Shown one piece after another: positions 47,602-58,967 of a stretch of 64,000 bases of DNA. The stretch comes from Boletus sp. NGJ (lineage: Eukaryota > Basidiomycota > Agaricomycetes > Boletales > Boletaceae), in the NCBI GenBank assembly GCA_019096195.1, contig JAGTXK010000087.1:62001-126000 (forward strand), read 5' to 3'. The notes under the pieces were generated by a model. That model was not told the DNA's origin, did no database searches, and saw nothing but the letters and a program-made list of their open reading frames with translations. The translations under genes and the position numbers were made by a program. Position 1 is the stretch's first letter; every line of letters begins with the position of its first letter.

Positions 47602-48256
47602 ATGACCCATCCATCTCTAATCTCGATTATAATATGCCAGCACAAAGCCAATCCATGCAAACCAAAGAAAAAGGGAAGCTCTACCACCACCACTGCTCTG
47701 ATATGGCCAACAAGCAAGATCAATGATGTTGCATCCAAGGTCAGCGAGCTTCAAGAGGAAGTTTGGTGCCTTCAAACACAAAATATAGCAAATCAGCAAA
47801 AGAACATCAGAAAGGACATCAATGAAAGAAAAATCCCCAAATCACCAGGGATGGCTGGACGTGCACTGCCTCAGGGGTACAATATTCAAGAGTCAATGGG
47901 GCTTGCACATGATAAGCGAAGATACAACGGATATATGGTATGTAGTTTCCTCTATGTGGACTTTTGACGTGTACTAGCATTCCAGAATGTCACTCAGATG
48001 CTTGCAAACAAGTATCTCGATACAACAAAGAAAATTTGACAACAAGATGATTATGCATTAGTGATGGCCTTAGCCTGGGTATGTACTTCTATTGATGCAT
48101 ATATGATAACATATATACTCTTGTAGGCTCAAGAGAAATTTCCTTATCTAAAATGATTTGAAAGAGGCTGGCCTATGCATGATCTCACACATGATGCAGT
48201 CAAATTTGCCTGTAGCATACAGTGAGCCTGCTTGCAAAACACCTGACATGTACGGA
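47602..48256 (+). pseudogene. Transposon-associated hypothetical protein, decayed
   Basis: Open frame from 47,602 with a coiled-coil-like stretch (SKVSELQEEVWCLQTQNIAN), then IPKSPGMAGRALPQGYNIQE, SMGLAHDKRRYNGYM, an intron, YLDTTKKI, stop TGA 48,037-48,039, DDYALVMALAW, an intron (GTATGTAC...TTGTAG), AQEKFPYLK, stop TGA 48,154-48,156, FERGWPMHDLTHDAVKFACS. From memory this resembles a family of ORFs scattered among agaric transposons. Its role is not known. Both stops stand where CGA would fit. Confidence 0.6.
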
Positions 48257-48409
48257 TGATACTGTGATGGGCCCAAGATATATGAGGTGTGTAAGACACA
48301 GCTGGGCCTGCCTAACATGCATATACGTAGGATACAGAAGGCCCTGAAAAGGGTAACTAGATGAAGGATTGATAGATATGAAACAGCCCCCGGTGGGGTG
48401 AGTAAGATT

Positions 48410-49480
48410 GAGGTCAATGCATATGATGGGACTGAGCAGGGTGGGGATGTCCAAGTACTGATATATACAACAGGACCAAGCAGTGTGAGCATGGCTGACC
48501 ATGATGTATATGATGAGACTAGGCAGGTTGGGGGTGACTGAGGGCCGATGTATATGACCACACCGAGCAGTATGAGGGTGACCTACCTTAATGTATACAG
48601 TGGAACTGAGTAGGGTGGAGGTGACCAAGTACCAATGTATATGACCACACTGAGCAGTGTGAGTGTCACCGACCTCAATGGATACGATAAGACTGAGCAG
48701 AGGAGAGGTTACCAAGTACTGATGTAGACGAGCCACAATGGATATGACTACACCGAGCAGGGTGAGGGTCACTGACCTTGATGGATACGACCATACCAGG
48801 CAGGGCGAGGGTGACTGACCTCGATGGATACAACCACACTGAGCAGGGTGGAAGTGGCTGACATTGATGGATACGACCACACCGAGCAGTGTGAGCATGA
48901 CCAACCTCAATGTATACGGCAGGGCTGAGCAGGGCAGAGATGACCAAATGCTGATGTATATGACCACACTGAGCAGTGTGAGTGTCACCGACCTCAATGT
49001 GCACAACGAGACCAAGCAGGGTAGAGGTTACCAAGTCCCAATGTATATGACCACACCGAGCAGGGTGATGGTGACTGATCTCGATGGATATGACTACACT
49101 AAGCAGTATGAGTGTCACAGACCTCAATGTATATGGTAGAACTGAACAGGGCAGAGGTGACTAAGTGCCAATGTATATGACAGGACCAAGCAATATGGGG
49201 GTGATGGACCTCGATGCATACAGTGTGACCAAGAAGCATGGGTGTGACTTACCTTAATGCATTTGACCAGACCAAGCAGTGTGAGTGCGGCTTACCTCAA
49301 TGGGTACAGCAGGACTGAGCAGGGTGGGGGTGACCACTTGCTGATCTATGTGATGGGACTGAGCAGTGTAAGTGTGACTGACCTTGATGCATACAATAGG
49401 ATCAAGTGGAGCGAGTGTGACCTAGTGCAATGGATACAGAAGAGACTGAGCAAGGTGCATGTGACGCACCTTGAATATGG
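48410..49480. repeat. Degenerate 42-46 bp minisatellite
   Basis: About two dozen units, each with text like ACTGAGCAGTGTGAGTGTC followed by ACCGACCTCAATGTATATGAC. Successive copies of the CAATGTATA/GATGGATAC core are 42-46 bases apart (several exactly 42). Units alternate loosely in two types. Because 42 is a multiple of three, long frames stay open on both strands (for example 48,200-49,015 minus), but their products are only the repeat translated and are not genes. Confidence 0.85.
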
Positions 49481-49656
49481 GGAGATGGTACAGCTAATGC
49501 ATTGTTCTGTCCAAAATCTACTCTCCTTGGTGGCTGTGAATGAGTCTCCAAATCTGGACTAATGCTTGAAACATGAGTTTTCATGGGAACCTACCACTCC
49601 ATATATTATTTTCCTGATTCCTGCTTTCCCTGATCCTCTCAGATCTTCCTTTCACC

Positions 49657-50903
49657 ATGAGCCCCCCTGAAATTCCTGACAATTGGGCCATTTCCTATAC
49701 CAATAAATTGGCTGCCTATATGGTGTCTAGATTTCAGAATTCCCTGCCACCTACTGACAACAACAATTGGCCAAAAATTCCACCTCTGTGCATTCCCATG
49801 CAGACAGTTTGCAAGGCAAACAGGATGGTCAGCATCATTTCAAAAGCATATCAAAACAAGGGTATGGCTCTCACATTCAATAATGCCCTGCTAATTCCCA
49901 CCCAGTGATGATCAGCAATGTTATCATTCAGCTCAGTGAATGAATCAAAAGGAGGGAACATTCAATAGTGCCATTGGATGCTGATGATCAGGAATATATC
50001 ATGCTCACTGAACCTGCTGTTGTTACCAATCATTCAGGCTATGTCTTACTTTGGTACTTACCTGGTGCAATCAGCCACCCTAATCAAGTGAGTATGTCCC
50101 CAGGTTCCACAACCATCTCACTGATAGATCAATCAAGCAATACATCTGGGAACAGCTACTGCTGCACTCTGGGCCTCTTTCCCGCAGCTTGACTGGGAAT
50201 ACTCACTGGCGCATCTCAGAGGCAAACTTCCACCCTACAGCAAAGCTGCAGGGACGATCAACCTATCCCCTGCTTGGTTCAACAGGGCCGAAATGTCAGT
50301 GTTTATTTGGCTTTCCCTCTTTTTCATTAACCTGACATTGGTCAACAGGGGGAAAATGGGCCACCTGAGGTCTCGGCACTATTCAAGGCAACCAAAACCA
50401 ATAGCGGAGCACGTGAATGGCTGCTGGCCATGAAAGAGCATTCCGCTCTTTTGGCAGCATCAGTTACCATCCTGCATCCAGAAATGTATGATTCAGGTTG
50501 GGAGGTATTGGTTTGGCTTGGCAACTGGGTGGCCACACAGGAGGACCTTGACATGAAGGATGTACTTCCTTTGTGGTCATCGGTTTATAATGTTGTGTCT
50601 GTCATGGCCAACCAAGCAAGTCCATTTCACACTGATATCAATGGAAGGCCCCAGTGGTTGGATCTTCTCATCTTGGTTGGCAACTACACCAGGTTAGATT
50701 TTATGGTTCCCACCATCAAGCATCGGCTTCAGTATGACCTGGGGACAGTGATTGCATTCTCGGGGCAAATGCTCAAGCATAGAGTCAGTCAAGTTGAAGG
50801 GGAGTGGGGGGTGCTCTCATACTACATGCGGGACAATGTCCATGAATATATGGATGTTTCCCACTGTAATTACATGAAATACAAGATGTGGGGAGGACAG
50901 TAA
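49657..50903 (+). pseudogene. TET/JBP-family 2-oxoglutarate/Fe(II) dioxygenase, KDZ-associated, damaged
   Basis: Related fungal proteins oxidise 5-methylcytosine and are spread with KDZ transposons. N-terminal text MSPPEIPDNWAISYTNKLAA, MVSRFQNSLPPTDNNNWPKI and MVSIISKAYQNKGMALTFNN runs to 49,908; the next part (SNVIIQLSE, stop, IKRREHSIVPLDADDQEYIM) needs a frame change, and TGA stands where TGG is expected. Then VVTNHSGYVLLWYLPGAISH, RGKLPPYSKAAGTINLSPAW and, after an intron ending CAACAG, the catalytic domain: EWLLAMKEHSALLAASVTIL, SVMANQASPFHTDINGRPQW with the HxD iron pair (H codon 50,628, D codon 50,634), LLILVGNYTRLDF, GTVIAFSGQMLKH with the distal histidine (codon 50,778), then VEGEWGVLSYYMRDNVHEYM. 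The W in GEWG (codon 50,805-50,807) stands where I recall arginine in relatives, the likely 2-oxoglutarate anchor. Probably inactive. Confidence 0.75.
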
Positions 50904-51067
50904 AGAATAGGTAGGTAGTCAAAGTTGGAGGTAGATTTGTTGCCTTGGTCTGTGCTTGGTTAGTTATCTTTGTCAACGTCAGCCAAGATATCGCCAGGTA
51001 AAGCTTGAATTACAAATTACAACCATTAACTATGGACAAGGAGTCTGGATCACAGGCCAAGCATGTA

Positions 51068-51829
51068 TCACCAACACTTCCGAAACAGTTTCTGCAACCG
51101 AACCATATCTATCTGAGACTCTATCATCATTGCCTCTGCCTTTGCAAGTTTGGTGATATTTTGCTGAAGCTCAGCCAAAATCCCAGTCGCCAGGGCATCC
51201 AGCTGAGCATTGTGAGCATTGTCCAATGGAGACTCACCCGTTGGCCAATAATCCTTGTGATGAATTAGCCAACGACCACAAATCAAGCGATCCACATACC
51301 TGGAAGAAGGTTTCCACCCTTGCAAAGGAATCGGAAATGAAGAACTGAGATGCCTTGAGGTGGTAGTCCGGAATGTTGGCCACCCACCATGGATGCTCGA
51401 ATCCACAGGTGGGAGCACCTGCACGCTTGGCCGCCAGCCGGGCAAGAGCTCTGGGGTTCGCTTCATGCCATCAAGGTCAATTTCGGAGGTGGCACGGATG
51501 ATGTCCTGTCAGAGATCCTCCGGACTGGCACCGACTTTGATGAATTGGGCACAGGATGGGGTTGGCAGAGGTACGGTGTGCATCGGCACATATAGGCCTA
51601 AGTAAAAGGCCAAGAGGTTCTGCAAATCAATAATGTCAAAGGGCCGATTTGCAATGGGAAATGGGGAAAACATACCAGATTCCATGATTAGGTTATCGTG
51701 CCAAGTTGCTGGCCACTGCTCGGCAGGAAGTCGTGCAAGATGTGCCACAGCCACTTCAATCCGGCACTTCTGATACCACAGCATCATGTGGAGAGTGGTG
51801 ACAGGTGTGTCCTCAGAAAATGTTTCCAT
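51068..51829 (-). pseudogene. KDZ-block accessory ORF of unknown function, one stop
   Basis: One frame from 51,829 (METFSEDTPVTTLHMMLWYQ) through PAEQWPATWHDNLIMESGMF, FDIIDLQNLLAFYLGLYVPM and a Pro/Trp-rich middle to LATGILAELQQNITKLAKAE near the end at 51,068. It is broken once by TGA at 51,509-51,511, in frame, where CGA would fit (between PEDL and QDIIRAT). About 250 residues with the stop ignored. No family recognised. It lies between the TET/JBP-like gene and the KDZ transposase and probably belongs to the same block. Confidence 0.5.
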
Positions 51830-52004
51830 GGCAGGCTGATGAGGAATGGGGAGTATGATGAAACGGAGGGTGTGGAGAGACTGTGGTTATATATTCCAGC
51901 CCCCACAGACCTCAGAATATCCCAGATTCACCAACAATGCATGTGACCATTTTGGACAGGCTGTGTATGTTTGTCATGATATGATGTCTACTCATAAAAA
52001 GAGG

Positions 52005-55000
52005 CTACCATCCAATGTCTTCCATAAGTTGTGACTCCTCGGCAGCCTTTCCACTCTGCCCGACACTGCTCCCGAAGTCGAGCATAGATGGCCTGCTGGC
52101 GGGCAGCATAGCATGTTTTTCCTTGGCTGTCATTCTGCCGACTGTGTGCTGCATGCTCCTCCCATTCCCTTGATTTATGGTCAAAGTAACCAACGGTCCA
52201 TTCGAACTCGGCCATCAGTAGCTCTGCCTCCTCTCCCCACCAATCCATTGTGGCTTTTGCACGCAACCAATGTACCCGGTAGACTGTAGATATATATAAT
52301 GTTGGCAGAAAGGTCTCATGAGAATGTGGAACTTACATTCGGACATCCAGTCGTTCATCTCGGTGTCCCCCGGTATATCCATCGACCAGAACCAGGCCAG
52401 GTTGTTGGTGCGATGATTGCTGGGAGTTGGGCTCGGTGACCGCAGTGCTAACCTTGAGATCCTCGTCCTTCAATACCTGATATCTGGCCAACATGTCATC
52501 CTTGGCTGAAAGACTTATCATGGCAGATCGGCATTTCCGATAAATGGCAACTTGCCGAGCAAGCAAGGCGTCTACGGCATTCACCTTTCCCCAAGCCCTG
52601 GTGGTCTTCGCGTGGCTTGAAGCATGCCGAACGTCGGTGCGGAACGACACTGCCTTGTCTGCTAACGCGAGCCGGATTTCATGTAAGGCATCATTTGCTT
52701 GGCCTGCACGAAGTTTGAGCTCCTGTTTAATCAGGTGGTGAGCACCGATCGCCATGCACTTGTCATGACCCAGGTTAGATGGCAATGGCAGCTTCGCCTG
52801 ATCAGGTCGTTTAGCTCCAAGATCATTGACCATGTCTTCGTCTCCGATATTACTGTCTCCGTCTGATACGTCTGATTCCACATCATCATCATCCTCCCAC
52901 CAGAAGGAACGTGGAAGCTTCTGTGCAAGGAAGTGTGAAATTTCGGCAGCCAGCTGATCGGCTCGGCAGGCAAGGGCCAGCTTTTGAAGTTCGGTGGCCC
53001 TGGAAGCCATCCGTTTCATATCTCTGCAAAGTGATATCTGTGCCTCCTCAAGTTTTAAACCATTTGCAAGCCATGCTGCAGCTCCGGAGTGGGCTGCCAG
53101 TGCGTGAGTTACGCCCTCAAGCATTTCCCTCTCAATGGCCTGTATGGTCGGTGCTGTACTTGCAGCAATGCATGAGCAACGGTCTGAGCTCTGTGGCGAT
53201 ATGCACCATGTTCCGACTCACCTTTGTGTAGCTGCACCTCAAATATATCCATTGCCAATGGATCGCTGACTCGTCTCTCCAAAGCCCTCTGCTCCTCCAC
53301 CAGCCACTGCTGATCTTTGAATGTGGGCAACTCCCCCATCGAGGGCATGGAATGTCACCCTTGCCGATGCAAACGATTTCCGTGCAGCCTTGAGCTTCCT
53401 TGCCAGAGTTCCGGCTGGCATCAATGAGTACAGGCAGGATAAATGGGTAAACAACCGCAGGGGAACATACACATTCTGCTCATTTTGATAAAATTGGAAT
53501 CGTTCATTTGGAAGTTCGAGAAGCTCTTGCTGATGGGGGGAGGTCATTCCTCGGGCAGACCTGGACACAATGTTCAAAGTAGACCATAAGGTCTCAATGA
53601 TCTCACCATTCGACCCATCCTGCCCCAGGAATGAACAAGGGGGAGTACCGAGCAAAACATGAAGATTGATGTCCATGCACGTGCCACATCCCAATGCCAG
53701 GTACGATGGCCAGATTCAGCGGCAGCCAAATGAACCTGTTATCACTTAGCCGAGCTCGGAGCTTCTTCATATAAGAACAGTTGATGTCATAGAAGCTTAT
53801 GATGCTCGAAATATTGTCCATGTTGTGGGTAAGGGCGTTAACAAAAGAGTAGTCCATGTTCACCTGCCTGCATGGATCTAAGTGATCGGCATATTCATAT
53901 TCTTCCTGCAGATTGCTTACCTCTCCCCCTTCTGAAAGTCGACCACCGAGTGTGGTACAAAACAGCCATGCTGAGCACATGCCGAACTGCCAATCCTGGT
54001 GGAATCCAATTTGCCTTGGCTGGCATTCACCTGGTTCACAGCTCGGTGATTGTTGCAACTTGACCTCTGTTGATGGATGTCAGTGATTATAGGAATGCCA
54101 TTCCTTCATTGCATGATTACCTCCAGGGGGTGGTGCGTCTCCTTCAGATACTCATGATAGTTCGGCCGAGTTACCATGAAGCTGAGCCCATCCATCAGCC
54201 AGATTTGATCACCAGGCTGTCTCTCTTGCATGTGTTCGGCCTTGGAGTTTCCATCCATAATTAGAGTTCGGCCATACTTCCAGCTGTTGGAATTTTGATC
54301 AGACAGCACAGCAGTAAAAGAGTATCATCACTGACTCGGAAAGCTCATTGATGGAAACATGCACATTTATCCCCAGTTGAGGACATGCAGGGCAAAAAAG
54401 GGCAAGGGCTCCCTTCAGTGGCTGCTGGGAATGATGGCCGAAGCCATTCCACTTGAGAAGCTTTAGCAGTCTCCACTGTCTGGCTACTCTGAGCAACTCT
54501 CGGTAACAATTCTGGACCTGTGTGAGCAGTTGACTTGCAGAAAGCGGGTCAGCAACGTACTGGCACAATATGGGGAAAGACGTTGGAAGTTATCCTTCAG
54601 AGCTTGCTATAATAGTTCATTCCGGATGTTCCACACTCCAAATTATCTCGGATGAAGTCATCCAGCAGGGTAAAGGTAAATGCAGTCCTTAGTAATTTGT
54701 AGCGTCACAGGGTAAAGCTTGCACCGCAAAAGTTGAAGATATTCTGGGTCAGAATTGGGGCATGTGCAGTAGTTGATGGTCATGAAATGAATCTCAGTCA
54801 CATCGACCACCGTCAGATAATTTGACCCACTTGGTGGACAAAGGTGTGGTGGAATATCATCTTGGTCGATGTCTTCCCAGACCTCATCATCCATGGATGC
54901 CGGGTCATCAGGTGTATTCGGACGTTTCTGGCCACCGCTCGGACATGGCCCACCATCATGACCGAGATGGAGCTGAAAGCCGGTCTGTCGCAATGTGTCT

Positions 55001-55290
55001 CAAAATCACCCAAGGCTTAGGAGATGCTTTACAAAGCTCACCAAGATCAGAGATGAATCGTCGAAGAATGCCCTGGTCCACTGCTGAATGCGATGAAAAG
55101 GATGCCTCTTATGTTGGTCCCTACAGCACCTGGTGCATAACAGCGGCTGACCGAAACAGTCTCGAACACCGATAGATGCCATCCCGACAGCATATACAAC
55201 ATTCTCAGGGATCGGTGGAAGCTTCCATGTCCAACACAGCTTGCAGAAATTCTTCCTTGTGAGTGACCCATTCCCGGAGATAATCATTTG
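52005..55290 (-). pseudogene. KDZ (Kyakuja-Dileera-Zisupton) transposase with CxC2 cysteine cluster, frameshifted
   Basis: DNA transposase of the RNase H fold class common in agarics. From the N terminus (minus): a CxC2 zinc cluster ending CTRCCRDQHKRHPFHRIQQW, then LHLGHDGGPCPSG, LTVVDVTEIHFMTINYCTCP, YRELLRVARQWRLLKLLKWN, ALFCPACPQLGINV, LIMDGNSKAEHMQERQPGDQ with IWLMDGLSFMV, DYSFVNALTHNMDNIS, FYDINCSYMKKLRARLSDN, IVPGIGMWHVHGHQSSCFAR, then GEIIETLWSTLNIVSRSARG with MTSPHQQ (catalytic Glu block). A one-base insertion in GTCGAATGG near 53,611 throws the frame between the HGHQ block and GEIIETLW. The C terminus has EMLEGVTHALAAHSGAAAW-like helices, acidic text and CYAARQQAIYARLREQC near 52,060. 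Introns and decay could not be separated everywhere. Confidence 0.82.
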
Positions 55291-56225
55291 AGGTCTAGAC
55301 GTTTGTGTGGATTAGTGCATTCACCAAAATCAAGGATGGGTACATTTTTAAGGGGCAATCGGATTGGCCGAATGTCATCTAATTCTCCATCGGCGGCATC
55401 CGGCCTTGACCGGATATCATCAGAATAGCAAGTTTAAATGTGACAAAGAACATACATGCTGGCACCGAAGGTAAACTGAGAGTCAGATGGTCCAGGCTTG
55501 CTTGGGGTGGACTGGACAGATTGGGATGGTGTTGTGGAAGTTGGATCCTTGGTAGCATCCAATCTGACAAGAGTCATCTTAGGCCCCCTTGTGGTATTTT
55601 TCGTTATCCAAGTGGCATGTGTAACTCTTCCAGGGTTAATCTTTCATTTGTAGGCATTCTTAGGCATTGTTAGGACAATGGAAGACAGTACAGTAGCATG
55701 AAAAACACAGATACAACACACTTTACACTGTGAGCCAAAACACAAATCAGTAATGCATATGTACACCCGCGTGGTTTTTCGGACGCTGTAGTGTCTCATC
55801 TCGGCTAGTCGGAACCAAGTCCATGGATACCGGAACTTTGATTTCTCCCGCAGCACTTCTGTCATTCGGTGACCTCGGCTATGCCCCACGATTGGATATA
55901 TTGCAATCACAATCGCTTCGGCTAATTACATGGATCGAGGAATATGTCTGCCTGGGGGGATTGCCAGTATCGTGTAACCAAGTTTGCTGCTTGGTGCCTG
56001 GCCCTATGCCATATGGTTCATTTTATATGACTTCTCTTGGTGACATTTCGAGCACTTATGGCACCAAGCCCTGGCATATCTTACTCCTCTCGGAAGTATT
56101 GCGGTTATTGTGTAACCTTGGCTACTTGGTCTCCGGCGATTGTGACATGGAGACATGGTTGTTGTAACACTATCCGATGAAGAAAAATGAATGCATCATG
56201 CTGCACTTTGAGTCTACCCTCTACT
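55291..56225. other. spacer inside the KDZ block
   Basis: About 930 bases. A minus frame (55,379-55,570) and a plus frame (55,823-56,167) are open but carry no motif. Motifs such as TTGTGTAACC/GGTTACAC and CTTGGTGCC recur, which may be transposon subterminal repeats or hairpins. Confidence 0.35.
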
Positions 56226-57988
56226 ATGTCTGACAACGAGATGGAATACACCACGACCAACTATCAAGGAACTGTCCATGATGGCTCACAAGATGAGGTG
56301 GAAGAAGAGGAACCCCAGGCCAAGGATGTCTCAGCTGAAGATGAGGCAGGGCCATCTTGGAATCCGATGCGACATGAGAACCCCTGACATATCTGACAAC
56401 TCACTGCGCATTCTCCAGGAGCAATGGCCGTCATGGAAGGCTGCCAGAGGTAAAAAACGACAAACCATCTGGAGGGCTCTGCTAATTCGGATCCGGTGTC
56501 TGAGGGAGAACCTTATCCTGGAGGATGCAGTATCGGAGCGTCAAGTTCAGGTGAGAAACGAAATGTTGTTTCTGTTATAAAGATTTGATTCCAAATTTTT
56601 GGAAAGGTATATGAGAAATGGATGCACAAACAAGGGCGAATGGGGGAAAAAAGGGATGGCATCGCCCTCAGCATGACATGGACAGCTCGGTCTGTGATTC
56701 GGGAGCAACGGAAAGAAGAAATCAAGGGGATGATCAAGGAACGGTTCGGCGCAGAGCCGGGATCCTTGGCGATGTTTCAGCATTATCAGACGATGCTATC
56801 AGAAGTCATGAATGGTCTCTCTCCTGATGAGATCCAGAATGCTGAGTCGACTGCTGCCGCATGGAATTCACAGGGTGCCATGACCGAAGCGAAGGCTCAG
56901 CAAGTGTTTCCGATTGAATCATCTGCTACCTGCTGAAAGTCATATAGGTTTGCTATGAGGGGTGTGGCATCAGCCATGAGGCAGTTCTCTCAGGATATGT
57001 GGAAAAGAGGAGGGATCCAGATGGTCGTATTGAGTGGATTTAAGGATGAGAAAGGGGAGGTATTCTCAAACCAGTGGGTGGACTCTCGGCACTCCGACAT
57101 CTCCCATAGTCTGACCGACATAAGCTTCGACTTCAACTCGGCAATCGAACAAGGCCCATCTTTCCAAGGCTTCGACGCAATCCAGGGGGACTGGGATAGG
57201 TATCTCGGCAGCTGCTTTGCTCCTACAGAGGATGAAGCAGAGGCAGATGACGAAGATGAGCATTTGGGCCAGGCCAAGGCAAAAAGGCGGAGAAAGCCGA
57301 GGCAGAAACAAGGAGATGATGTGGTGAACATGGTAACTCAATCAGATGGTTCCATCTGGATCCCAGATTTCACCGGGCAAAACCGAGGTGATATGCAAAA
57401 TATGGTCCGAGGCTTTCTCACCTCACACTACCGTACATCGGCCTTATATCTAACCGCCATGCACAACATTAATGATTCCCAGGCTTGATATGCAAAAATC
57501 CGAAGGTCTCAGCCCCATTCAAAAAGCTGGCCGAATTCCAGGATGACTTGTTCCGGTCTGAACATCTTCCAGATGGCTTCATCTTTCCTGACGATCCTAG
57601 CCATCTAAAGGCCAACGACGCAAAACGATTTCTGGAGTTTTATTCAGATCTCGACAACAGGATGCACTCGAATGATATCTTTGAATTCCAATGCTGGTTG
57701 GATGGGAAGTATGAGCTTCAGGATCCAGCAGAGAGCAATGATGAAGGGTCCACAGAGCTGAGGGGACAGCAGCGATCTCGGCAAGAAAGGTTAAGGGCAA
57801 AGAGGCCCTCTGAGGCTCCGATCGATGGCCAGGATAATGGTGGCCAGGATGAATCGACCTCGGAGGAAGAAGATTCGGTGTCATACAGTTCCGACAAAAT
57901 GAAAGGGAAGCGCAAGGTGGTCAGGAGCCCATCTGCTCCATACAGTGATTGGTCAGAGACCGAACAAGAAGCTGGGGACCTTCCTTAG
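56226..57988 (+). CDS. Transposon-associated accessory protein, unknown function
   Basis: Start MSDNEMEYTTTNYQGTVHDG at 56,226, an acidic N terminus that changes frame near 56,385, then EQWPSWKAARGKKRQTIWRA and LRENLILEDAVSERQVQ. An intron (GTGAGAAACG...TGGAAAG) leads to VYEKWMHKQGRMGEKRDGIA, EIKGMIKERFGAEPGSLAMF, QHYQTMLSEVMNGLSPDEIQ. After another intron near 56,900-56,950: RGVASAMRQFSQDMWKRGGI, an acidic/basic stretch, DGSIWIPDFTGQNRGDMQNM, then FKKLAEFQDDLFRSEHLPDG and an acidic Ser-rich tail ending EQEAGDLP. From memory this layout recurs next to agaric KDZ elements. It has no known enzyme motif. It could be a DNA-binding or capsid-like helper. Intact except for the doubtful N-terminal join. 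Confidence 0.55.
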
Positions 57989-58967
57989 AAAATGGTGTCA
58001 TTTAAGGTGGGTGCCCCCACACATGGTATAGCATTAGAAGTGCTTTTTGGAGCTTTCATTCAGCTGATTTGGCCAAAGGATTGTCTGCAAAAAATCCCCA
58101 AATGGAGAGTAGCAGTGACTGAAGTGGCCAGAGTGGGGTGGATGGGCAACCGAGGCCGATCAACATCAGGACCTCCATAAATGGTAAGCAGTTAGTTGCT
58201 TTGGATATCATGTCATTGATGCCGTGGATCTGGATTTGTAGCTGGATGACTGCCAACCCAGAATCCAAAGGGTGGGCCCCACCATCCACAAGAATGATTC
58301 AAAGTTGGACTGCCCAGAAATGCCAAGAAGGCTGACCACACAACTCGGGTGAATGCCATCACCCCATCTAGGCAAATCATCAGTATGCAGGCCCCCACAG
58401 GACAGTCAGAAAGGAGTGCTGAACAAAACAGCTCAAGGGATAAGATGCTGATGCCAAAGGAGCATCCTTTGCCGAAAGCAACTATAAAGAGGACTTTTCT
58501 GGTTAGCAACGGTGACCGAGATATATAGCTTGATTTTGCTCTGGATGGACAAGGCTAATGTATTTAAGATGTACCCTTAGCACCAAAAAAAAAGAAATTG
58601 AAGTTGGTGTTAAAAAAGCCGAGTACATTGCCCCCAGCCAGTCATGTTGGAGCTGAGGGCAGGCAAAAACCAAGGTCCTGAGCTCGCACCCCAGTGGTGT
58701 CAGATGAGATGGGCACCTGAATCCAAGGTATGCGAATATTCATCCTTTTGAATCTTATCTGACACCAGAATTTCATTCAAAGGCACAACTCTGCATTGTT
58801 CAGGAAAGGCACACAAGGCTCCACAGCCACCTGATGCCAATGCATCAACACCTGGAACTCGGCAGACCCGAAAATAAGCATATATATTGGCATATGTGAC
58901 TCTGTATTGTACATATTCCCTTGCAATATCTACTTTATAATTTGGCGAATCACATATCAATACGAAT
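57989..58967. other. transposon remnant without a clear gene
   Basis: Short plus-strand text near 58,361-58,530 (PTGQSERSAEQNSS, KATIKRTFLVSNGDRDI, stop) looks coding-like but has no partner. A short A run lies near 58,586. Nothing else recognised. Confidence 0.35.

Noticed and set aside
48200-49015. 271-codon minus ORF with CGHIH repeats
   Set aside because: Pure translation of the 42-base tandem repeat; frames are open on both strands for the same reason.
48410-49480. CRISPR-like array
   Set aside because: Units are degenerate, contiguous and lack unique spacers; the sequence is eukaryotic.
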